Of a DNA stretch of 6,028 nt, positions 1 through 6,028 are shown piece after piece. The notes under the pieces are model-generated. The model saw nothing but the letters and a program-made list of their open reading frames with translations. It did not search any database and was not told where the DNA came from. How positions within the stretch are numbered: position 1 is the first letter of the stretch; the number at the start of each line of letters is the position of its first letter. The stretch lies in the NCBI GenBank assembly GCA_021789755.1, contig JAJYJD010000222.1, positions 1 through 6,028 on the forward strand. Reading direction: 5' to 3'. This stretch comes from Bacteroidota bacterium. Its GTDB lineage: Bacteria; Bacteroidota; Ignavibacteria; Kryptoniales; JAKASW01. Made by a program: the position numbers and the translations under genes.

Positions 1-1933
1 TCCCCTTCACGACTATCAGGTCAAGTTCGCGTGCGAAAGCTTCCTTCTTCACGAGCTCGTGAGTGTACTCACTCAGAAGGATTCGCGTTCTATACATCTT
101 GTTGGCGGTTTCGAGCCGCGACGCGAGATTAACGTTGTCCCCGATAACGGTATAGTCGAAGCGCTCCTTTCCTCCGACGTTGCCTACGACCATCTCTCCG
201 GAGTTTATTCCTATTCTGAAGTCCAGGACGGGCTTCCCCTCGGCTGCCCATTTCGCACGGAGCGTTTCCAATCTCTTCGTCATCTCGATCGCTGTCCGGC
301 ACGCCTGGTAAGCGTGATCCTTCAGTTCAAGAGGCGCTCCCCAGAACGCGATTATTGCGTCCCCTATGTACTTATCGAGTGTACCCGAATTCTGAAAAAC
401 CACATCGGTCATGGCCGTCAGGTATTCGTTGAGATGGGCAACAAGATCTTCTGGAGCCAGGCCTTCACTTACAGTTGTGAAGTTGGCGATGTCTGAGAAC
501 AAGACCGTCATCGTCTTCCTCTCGCCGCCGAGCCTGACCAGATCCGGATTGCCGACAAGCTGGTCTACGACCGACGGGTCCACGTAACGGCTGAATAGCG
601 ATTTTATGGCTGCCTTCGCCCTGCGTTCGGACACGAACTGGTACACGACGACAGCAATGTAAGTGAACGAATACGATAGTATTGGATAGATGATCTTGAG
701 GACAAGATTGTTCCTCACGAACAGTATGAATGCCGCTTCGTATGAGGCGAACACTACTACGGCTGTAACCATGAACGGTATGAAGATCACGAGAAACATC
801 CTAGAGTGCCTGGCTGACTTGAACAGGAACGACGTCAATGCGATCAGGAAAGATCCGATAAACATCTCCAGGAAATCAGCCAAAAGAGAGGAAGGACTAA
901 GATAGTCGCCGTCAAGCACCGTCTCAATCGCGCTCGCGTGGATTTCGACGCCATAAGCGAGATTGCTGTGCTCGTCGTTTTTGTCTTTCAGAAATGGTAT
1001 GGGCTTCAGGTCTCCGGATTCCGGGTACTCGGCACCGATGAGAACGATCTTATTCCTGAACACGTGGCTGTCGCGCAGGTCGTAATACGCGTTTATTTGT
1101 AGTCCGAAGCGTGCCTCGTCCCTCGTGGTGAAAGTCGAATCGTCCAGCACCTGCCATATATCATAAGTGGGAAATGTGCCTGTCGGACCCGGATAATTGA
1201 TGAGCATAGAAGTCGGATCAAACTTAGGGATCCTCGTGTGACCCAGCCCGAAAAAACCCGCACTGTCCGAGACTATCGGATTGCGAACTCCCAAATATCT
1301 CGACACCGCTTCAATGCCGAACGAGGGGACTGCTGTATACTCGTTAGCCCCCGTCGCAAAATCGACAAAAGGCATGTACCGGCGATAGACACCATCGGGG
1401 TCGTTCTTCACATAGACCGCACCGATCGAGCTGTCGTCCTTCACAAAAATGTTGTGAAAATAGTTTCCGCTCTTCAAAATCGAGTACCGCCCGGAGGTCG
1501 ATATAGTGCTCCGGACCGCAAGCACGGTAGACGGATGTTTCCGTAACACGGCAGCAAATGAGCTGTCGTCACCCGGAAGCGGGGAGCCGCCGTCGAACGT
1601 TATGTCTATACCCACGACTTTTGCGCCCGCATTGTAAAGATTCCTTACCGCTCTTGCGTAATATCTCCGCGGGAAAAATAGTGTATTGGGTAAAACCAGG
1701 AAAGACTGATCGGTTATTGCCACGATGACGACCTTGGAGGTATCGTCGAGGTCAATGTGTCCCCTCTGCTCGAAACGCTGGTCTAAAGTGCGCAGCTGGG
1801 CGGTTTTGAGGAATGGAACATTAAAAGGGATGTCTCTTGAAAGAAGGAACGCCACGGTCGCCGACGCCGCTGCGATGACCAGCGGCAGTAAGATCTTCCT
1901 GGTCCTGGTAAGTGTACCGCTGATGAGCTGCAT
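1..1933 (-). CDS. CHASE2-domain class III (IIIb-type) adenylate cyclase, 3' end cut by window edge
   Basis: Membrane receptor predicted to make cAMP from ATP in response to an envelope signal. I translated 644 residues from ATG at 1931-1933; the frame is open to base 1. Residues 14-31 are a first membrane segment. Residues ~40-345 form an extracytoplasmic CHASE2 domain, with VGIDITFD at 107-114 and the typical end KIVLIGA...GVEIHASAIETVL at ~295-340. Three more membrane segments follow at ~354-372, 379-396 and 411-430. The cytoplasmic cyclase domain starts near 471 and has metal-binding D481 (LFSDIANFT) and D525 (YIGDAIIAF), adenine-selecting K521, T595 (YTVIGD) where class IIIa has Asp, and transition-state N602 and R606 (VNLASRLE). 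K plus T is the class IIIb pattern. The visible end (RELDLIVVKG) is near the usual domain end, so few catalytic residues are missing; a C-terminal extension cannot be excluded. No clear Shine-Dalgarno precedes the ATG, but the membrane segment directly after it supports this start. It lies 25 bases after the barrel gene. Confidence 0.95.
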   Translation of the reverse strand, partial: MQLISGTLTRTRKILLPLVIAAASATVAFLLSRDIPFNVPFLKTAQLRTLDQRFEQRGHIDLDDTSKVVIVAITDQSFLVLPNTLFFPRRYYARAVRNLYNAGAKVVGIDITFDGGSPLPGDDSSFAAVLRKHPSTVLAVRSTISTSGRYSILKSGNYFHNIFVKDDSSIGAVYVKNDPDGVYRRYMPFVDFATGANEYTAVPSFGIEAVSRYLGVRNPIVSDSAGFFGLGHTRIPKFDPTSMLINYPGPTGTFPTYDIWQVLDDSTFTTRDEARFGLQINAYYDLRDSHVFRNKIVLIGAEYPESGDLKPIPFLKDKNDEHSNLAYGVEIHASAIETVLDGDYLSPSSLLADFLEMFIGSFLIALTSFLFKSARHSRMFLVIFIPFMVTAVVVFASYEAAFILFVRNNLVLKIIYPILSYSFTYIAVVVYQFVSERRAKAAIKSLFSRYVDPSVVDQLVGNPDLVRLGGERKTMTVLFSDIANFTTVSEGLAPEDLVAHLNEYLTAMTDVVFQNSGTLDKYIGDAIIAFWGAPLELKDHAYQACRTAIEMTKRLETLRAKWAAEGKPVLDFRIGINSGEMVVGNVGGKERFDYTVIGDNVNLASRLETANKMYRTRILLSEYTHELVKKEAFARELDLIVVKG

Positions 1934-1958
1934 TTATTGAATGTTACACCGAAGGACG

Positions 1959-4391
1959 CTAAAAATCCACCGCGTAAATCAATGAGCCGACAAAATCATC
2001 GGAACCTGTCACTGCGAAGTAGTTGACGTTCAGGTTGAGCGATTGAGATTTCGCGACTCTGTAACTTGCGGTTACTCCGAAACTGTTTCGGACGAAATCA
2101 CCGAAAGTAGGTGTATAATTGACCCCTACCGTGAGCCGGCTGTTGAAGAGGCCGTATGCAGCGCCAAGCGTCAGGAAAGTGTAATTGAAAGTCTGAATCT
2201 CTTCCGCCATAGTCATCGCGGTCGTGTCCCGCAGCGTCGTCTTGTTGCCGTTCACATTGAACCCGATCGTGGTTCTGAGGGGCACCGCGGCGAAATCGGA
2301 ATTTAGCATGAACGACACGTTGAAGTTGTTCAAGTCGGTCCCGAGCAGCACGCGGTCCTTTCGGTCACTGACGCCGAAGCTCACCGAGAGATTGTGCCGC
2401 ATGATGTACTGGAAAGCGTAGCTCGATTCGATGTAGTACCTTGTTGTCGTATTGTCCACCGCGAAAACGGAGTCGGGAGCAAGCGAATTCGAGTTGTAGT
2501 AAGAGGAGAAACCCACGGTCACGCTGGGCAGGGTCGTCATCGGGAAGTAAGACACTGAAACGTTCGTGTTTATATAGTTTGTGGTCGCGAACTTATTGTC
2601 CTGCAGGTTATCGAACAGGTTCTCATAAGAGATCGACAGCAGGATCTGATTGCTGAATAGTCTCGGTCTCAGAAAGAAGTTAAGGCCGCGTATGTCCGTA
2701 CGGATGAACGGCTGTCCGAATGAGTAATAGTCCGGCCCGCGATAGACGTAGCCTATTTTCGCAAACGTGTTGAAATAGTTCGCGCTGAGGCTGACATCCC
2801 AGGCGAGAGATGAAAGCCTGCTCGGATCGAGCGGGACAAGAAACTCATTTATCGTTATAAGCTGTGACAGTGTCGATATGGGGACTATGTTGTTGATCTG
2901 AGTGCCGGCATTGGAATTCGTTACGGAGTCGATGTACGCAGGAGAGCGGGTCCCGACCGATGTGTTCTGGTTGAGCATGCTGACCGCGCCTTCAGCAAGG
3001 AAGTTTATTCTCCGGCTATCGAAGTTCATCGCAAAATCGCTTCCGACCACGAAATTCTGATTCGGAGATATCCCGAGGTTAATAGAGCTGATTTCATCGG
3101 CGGATTTCAGGTATGTGAACCCGAGGCGTGCGTGACTGCCGAAATCAAAAGAGGGCCGGACCGCGAAGAGATTACGCGAGTAAGTGCCGTAGTCTACCAT
3201 GACGAAAGTCGAGTCGTTTACCTTGATATAATTTGCACCTGCCAAAAGACTCGGGGTACCCGGAGATATGGTGACGGTATCGAGATACTGTCCGCCGATT
3301 CCCCTCACTGTCTGGCCGTAGGCCGCCTCGAGATGGAAGAATCCCAACGACAGGGCGCCAGATACTCCGCGGACGCGAAGTCCGTTCATAATGAGCTGAC
3401 TGAACGAGGGGTAGCTGTCGCCGAGCTTAAGGCTGAGCCATGACGTGCCGAGCGAGAAGCCGTACCTGTCCTGCGGCTGGCGGTATGATTTCTCTTCCGA
3501 AGTCAGGTGCAGGTTGGCTCCCAGGTCAACACCGTAGGCTGTGGCACCGAGCGAGAGGTCTCCCCTGTTGTACCAGGTTGAACTTCCGCTGATCGTCTCG
3601 TTTCTGAGCTCGATCTGGCCGTTCCCCCGATAGGAAAATCTGCTCGCCTGTTCCTCCTCACCCGGCGTCAGGACGAAGAAACTCCACTCCAGGCTCCTGT
3701 ACTCGGTGCCATCGGACTTGTATAGGACGACTTTTGCGGTATGGATGCCCCGCGTAATTTCCATGGGGAATTTTGAAGGCGAATAGACGATGATGTCTCC
3801 GCTGACCACTGCGTCGGCGGTCACGTCAAGCCCGTCGAAATACAGCCTGGTTCGTTTCCTGTCGACTTGCTCCGGAGCATAAAGCATCGAGGCTGCGATC
3901 ATCAAATTGTCGAGCGTAAGCCTCTGGTTCCGCTCGGGGCTGATCACCAGAATATCCTGCTGCGACTCGGCTGAGCTCACACTTATGCGGACAGGATTCT
4001 CCGTAGGGCTTTCTACCGGATAAGTCTCGGTCGTACCGTCGCGCATAGTCAATCTTACATAGACTTCAATATAAGGACTGAGGACATATCCGGCCGGGAC
4101 GGTGCCTCTGAGCGTCATCGACGACTCGTCGAAGCTCATCTCCGTTTGCTGGAAATCCGTCGAGAGGTCGTTCCTGTAAAACAACAAAGCCTGCGATATG
4201 TTCGTAAGACTTCTGACTTCAGCCTTGACACTCACGGGGCTGTTCTCGACGGCCTGGGATGATGCGGTGAGATTGATTACCTGCCCTTGCTGGGCATAGA
4301 CAGCCAGCGGAAGAGACAGTGACGAAATGAAAACAAAAGAGACTAAGGACGCTATACTCCGCTGCGAGCTTCTCTCGCTTGATTTTGCCAC
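1959..4391 (-). CDS. Outer-membrane beta-barrel protein with two N-terminal Ig-like domains
   Basis: I do not recognise a named family. The 810-residue protein has a signal peptide (residues 1 to about 33, hydrophobic core SLVSFVFISSLSLPLA, cleavage likely after AVYA). Two beta-rich Ig-like domains follow at ~37-140 and ~145-242; the second has LYFDGLDVTADAVV, then GIHTAKVVLYKSDG and a WSFFVL end. From ~253 onward the sequence is alternating polar/hydrophobic strands rich in Tyr, Phe, Asn and Ser with short turns, ending in the aromatic VDF expected of a barrel inserted by BamA. Landmarks are LGDSYPSFSQ and NGLRVRG at ~323-342 and YRGPDYYSFGQPF at ~550-562. The ~560-residue region could hold a large barrel; strands were not counted. 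The chosen GTG has GGAGGG just upstream. A GTG at 4409 (816 residues) is in frame but has no such site. Gene order suggests it works with the FecR protein before it and the cyclase after it. Its role (pore, sensor or anchor) is unknown. Confidence 0.88.
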   Translation of the reverse strand: MAKSSERSSQRSIASLVSFVFISSLSLPLAVYAQQGQVINLTASSQAVENSPVSVKAEVRSLTNISQALLFYRNDLSTDFQQTEMSFDESSMTLRGTVPAGYVLSPYIEVYVRLTMRDGTTETYPVESPTENPVRISVSSAESQQDILVISPERNQRLTLDNLMIAASMLYAPEQVDRKRTRLYFDGLDVTADAVVSGDIIVYSPSKFPMEITRGIHTAKVVLYKSDGTEYRSLEWSFFVLTPGEEEQASRFSYRGNGQIELRNETISGSSTWYNRGDLSLGATAYGVDLGANLHLTSEEKSYRQPQDRYGFSLGTSWLSLKLGDSYPSFSQLIMNGLRVRGVSGALSLGFFHLEAAYGQTVRGIGGQYLDTVTISPGTPSLLAGANYIKVNDSTFVMVDYGTYSRNLFAVRPSFDFGSHARLGFTYLKSADEISSINLGISPNQNFVVGSDFAMNFDSRRINFLAEGAVSMLNQNTSVGTRSPAYIDSVTNSNAGTQINNIVPISTLSQLITINEFLVPLDPSRLSSLAWDVSLSANYFNTFAKIGYVYRGPDYYSFGQPFIRTDIRGLNFFLRPRLFSNQILLSISYENLFDNLQDNKFATTNYINTNVSVSYFPMTTLPSVTVGFSSYYNSNSLAPDSVFAVDNTTTRYYIESSYAFQYIMRHNLSVSFGVSDRKDRVLLGTDLNNFNVSFMLNSDFAAVPLRTTIGFNVNGNKTTLRDTTAMTMAEEIQTFNYTFLTLGAAYGLFNSRLTVGVNYTPTFGDFVRNSFGVTASYRVAKSQSLNLNVNYFAVTGSDDFVGSLIYAVDF

Positions 4392-4394
4392 GAT

Positions 4395-4400
4395 CCCTCC
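4395..4400 (-). promoter_or_regulatory. Shine-Dalgarno site of the beta-barrel gene
   Basis: GGAGGG stands three bases before the GTG at 4389-4391 (four if GGAGG is counted), which is closer than the usual spacing. It is the best site in the 45-base gap and favours this GTG over the one at 4407-4409, which has no purine-rich sequence upstream. Short spacing plus a GTG start may lower translation relative to the FecR gene; that is inference. Confidence 0.55.
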
Positions 4401-4436
4401 GACCAACACTGCTAATATGAAATTAAGCCAATGAAG

Positions 4437-5120
4437 CTATTGCTGAGTTTCGATGATTATTTCATGCATTTTCCCGTCGCTCCCACGGTACTGCAACTTA
4501 AGTTCGTGCTTACCACCGAATACATTGTTCAGCTGCGCAAGCCTGTTCAGATCATCCTGCGTGGACTTGTGAACATTTATGTTCCCATTTTCACCGGAGA
4601 CACCGGTTTCGCCGGCTCCAACATTGATCGTGTCATGCGAGACCTTGTTTTCGAAACGTACCATCCCTTCGACTATCGTCAGTAAATCTTCCCCGCTGAG
4701 GACGACGAGAAGACCCTGTGTACCACGAATCGAAGCGACACTGGTAGGCGTCGTGAATTCGAAAGGCTTGTCCTTGCGTTTCGTCATCGTGAAACCTACG
4801 TCACCGCCCGTTACATTCGTGCTTGCAGGGTTGTCGACCCCGTAGAGTTGGACTTCCGCGTTGGGTCCAAGCCGGAGTGTGCTCGCATCGTTGAATTTTA
4901 TGAGGGCAAACGATTCTTTCTGTGTCCTGACATAATCATTGTCGAAAATCAGTTCGCCCTTTTTTGCGTTCTGCCATTTCTGATCGCTCTGTTTTTTTTC
5001 TACACTGTTCTTTATGATCCAGAACAGGGCCACGTTATGCGTATCGGCCGCCGCCTTAAAAGCGAGGGACGCGGCAAACACGAACAAAGCGGACAGCAAG
5101 ACTATGTTTCGTTTCTTCAT
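4437..5120 (-). CDS. Secreted FecR-domain protein
   Basis: A 227-residue protein beginning MKKRN with a clear signal peptide (hydrophobic stretch IVLLSALFVFAASLAF, cleavage likely near KAAA-D, residues 25-26). Residues ~55-155 match the FecR fold: GELIFDNDYVRT, then IKFNDASTLRLGPNAEVQL, and the hallmark TPTSVASIRGTQG at ~124-136. The tail (~180-227) is polar and ends IIIETQQ; it has no second membrane segment. Classical FecR is an inner-membrane anti-sigma regulator with a cytoplasmic N-terminus. This one has no such part and no sigma-factor gene or TonB receptor is seen beside it, so it is better read as a periplasmic or lipid-free secreted FecR-like protein whose ligand is unknown. The start is set by GAGGAG six bases upstream; an in-frame GTG start at 5147 would overlap the preceding gene and spoil the signal peptide. 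It begins 10 bases after the upstream stop, so translation is probably coupled. Confidence 0.92.
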   Translation of the reverse strand: MKKRNIVLLSALFVFAASLAFKAAADTHNVALFWIIKNSVEKKQSDQKWQNAKKGELIFDNDYVRTQKESFALIKFNDASTLRLGPNAEVQLYGVDNPASTNVTGGDVGFTMTKRKDKPFEFTTPTSVASIRGTQGLLVVLSGEDLLTIVEGMVRFENKVSHDTINVGAGETGVSGENGNINVHKSTQDDLNRLAQLNNVFGGKHELKLQYRGSDGKMHEIIIETQQ

Positions 5121-5126
5121 CGTCGT

Positions 5127-5132
5127 CTCCTC
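5127..5132 (-). promoter_or_regulatory. Shine-Dalgarno site of the FecR gene, overlapping the upstream stop codon
   Basis: GAGGAG lies six bases before the ATG at 5118-5120 and shares bases with the TGA at 5131-5133 of the preceding gene (TGAGGAG). It decides the FecR start over the in-frame upstream GTG at 5147, and its overlap with the stop suggests that a terminating ribosome could restart here. Confidence 0.85.
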
Positions 5133-6028
5133 ACTGGATGGTGACACTGGTTACTTCTGAATTCTTGATGCCATTCAGAATATCGATTATTTCCTGCGCA
5201 CTAATAGTGCTGCCGTCATACGTCGCCTGCCCGGTCAGCATCTGGATTTGTGTCACAAGATTCCGGTAACTCGTCCCGGAAAGAAAATTCTTGAGCGCTA
5301 TGGTTATTTGTTCGTTGATATTTCCGGCAGCCAACCCTGTATCCTGTCCTCCGATCGTGAAACTCCAGATATCGCTCCTTATCCCGCTGCCTCGAGTCGC
5401 AGAAGACGGGATCTCAACATACCAGTAATAAGTCCTGCCATCCTCCAGCGGCCGCACGCCGGGCCCCGAGGGAGGATAGTTGAACGAGCCCGGAGATGGC
5501 GACGAGGAATTCGGGACGGAAAGCCGAAGGAAAGGAACACCCGAAACGACATCCTCGGGACTGACCTGACTCGGCAGCTTCTCATAAACCGAAAGGATGA
5601 CTGTGTCCGCGTTCGACGTCCACTGGAAATGAGGGAAAAGTGTCGTGACGTTAGAGCCATCTATCGGGAGAGCCAGCTCCACGAGGCTCGGGTTTGTCAC
5701 TACAATTCTTCCGACGGCATCCTGCGAAACCGGGACGTTGTTCGCGTCGGTGCATTGAAGCACGAACTCATAAATGCCGGCGGGTGCCTTGCCTGTTGCA
5801 AGAGCAACGGTCTTCAACGCCTCTACCTGACCGGGATTGTAATTCGAACTTTCAACGCTGATCGCCGGATTATCTCCTGAGAGATCCATGTTAGTGATAA
5901 CCTTCATATGACCCGCCTCAAGGTGAAACGGATTTGTGGTAAGATCAGCAATGTCCTGGTAGTACTGCCCGTTCGCGAGAGTGACGTTAATGGTGAGTCT
6001 CAACTTGACGTCTATTGATACAGAAGAC
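5131..6028 (-). CDS. Fibronectin-III/Ig-like beta-rich protein, 5' end cut by window edge
   Basis: The frame is open to base 6028 and 298 residues are visible; a TTG at 6001-6003 is a possible start but has no ribosome site, and the residues before it (SSVSIDVK) continue the same beta strand, so the gene very likely begins outside the window. Residues ~1-112 form a beta-rich domain (LTINVTLANGQYYQDIADLT, then GIYEFVLQCTD and GRIVVTNPS). Residues ~113-226 form an Fn3-like domain of the kind that starts LALPIDGSNV, has FPHFQWTSNADTVILSVYE and ends LEDGRTYYWYVEIPS...WSFTIGG. The C-terminal ~70 residues (INEQITIALKNFLSG onward, then ISAQEIIDILNGI) look helical, and the protein ends SVTIQ. No enzyme motif is seen. 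The composition suits an exported protein, but the signal peptide would lie outside the window. It is the first visible gene of the row and its stop overlaps the ribosome site of the FecR gene. Function is unknown; a binding or scaffold role is inference. Confidence 0.85.
   Translation of the reverse strand, partial: SSVSIDVKLRLTINVTLANGQYYQDIADLTTNPFHLEAGHMKVITNMDLSGDNPAISVESSNYNPGQVEALKTVALATGKAPAGIYEFVLQCTDANNVPVSQDAVGRIVVTNPSLVELALPIDGSNVTTLFPHFQWTSNADTVILSVYEKLPSQVSPEDVVSGVPFLRLSVPNSSSPSPGSFNYPPSGPGVRPLEDGRTYYWYVEIPSSATRGSGIRSDIWSFTIGGQDTGLAAGNINEQITIALKNFLSGTSYRNLVTQIQMLTGQATYDGSTISAQEIIDILNGIKNSEVTSVTIQ

Larger units (their letters stand above)
1..6028 (-). other. Probable single operon of four envelope-signalling genes
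   Basis: All four genes share one strand with gaps of 10, 45 and 25 bases. I found no stem-loop followed by a T run in any gap and no convincing promoter hexamers. The promoter and probably more upstream gene sequence lie beyond base 6028, and the operon may continue below base 1. Co-transcription is inferred from spacing alone. Confidence 0.7.

Noticed and set aside
59..496. Open plus-strand frame of 145 codons.
   Set aside because: It is antisense to the catalytic domain of the cyclase, whose conserved motifs prove the minus-strand reading.
4401..4409. Upstream GTG at 4407-4409 as the start of the barrel gene (816 residues).
   Set aside because: It has no purine-rich site upstream, whereas the GTG at 4389-4391 has GGAGGG and leaves a normal signal peptide. 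The longer form cannot be fully excluded.
4392..4436. Possible internal promoter (TTGGCT followed by AT-rich sequence) in the gap before the barrel gene.
   Set aside because: No -10-like hexamer stands at a suitable distance, and the gap is too short to give a usual leader.
4959..4965. A AAA AAG heptamer in the correct phase for -1 frameshifting inside the FecR gene; a slip would end at a TGA about eight codons later. An A8 run lies nearby at 4992-4999.
   Set aside because: Both encode ordinary Lys-rich codons after the signal peptide, the full-length frame gives an intact FecR domain, and I see no obvious stimulating hairpin. Chance is the simpler reading.
5248..5880. Open plus-strand frame of 210 codons opposite the Fn3-like gene.
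   Set aside because: Its product is Arg-rich with no domain pattern, and it lies fully antisense to a gene with clear domain structure. It is a shadow frame.

Overview
The window is densely coding and every supported gene lies on the minus strand, so the biological order runs from base 6028 down to base 1. Four genes follow one another with gaps of about 10, 45 and 25 bases and no recognisable terminator between them, which suggests one transcription unit. Both ends are cut: the first gene lacks its 5' end and the last gene lacks its 3' end. No RNA genes, mobile elements, CRISPR arrays or plasmid features are seen, and no gene-free stretch exceeds 50 bases.

In transcription order: (1) 6028-5131, the C-terminal part of a beta-rich protein with a fibronectin-III/Ig-like domain, probably exported; (2) 5120-4437, a small secreted FecR-domain protein; (3) 4391-1959, a large protein with a signal peptide, two Ig-like domains and a long outer-membrane beta-barrel ending in Phe; (4) 1933 to beyond base 1, a membrane-bound class III adenylate cyclase with an extracytoplasmic CHASE2 sensor domain, three further transmembrane segments and a cytoplasmic cyclase domain holding the catalytic residues.

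The set reads as a cell-envelope signalling module. One product is in the outer membrane, one or two are in the periplasm or on the surface, and one is an inner-membrane receptor that would turn an envelope signal into cAMP. CHASE2 and FecR are both extracytoplasmic domains linked to signal transduction. The physical coupling proposed here is inference from gene order and predicted location.

The organism is a diderm bacterium, because of the outer-membrane barrel. Moderate GC, Tyr/Asn/Ser-rich barrel strands and the Fn3-like domain style recall the Bacteroidota/Ignavibacteriota (FCB) side of the tree. No phylogenetic marker is present, so this placement is weak.
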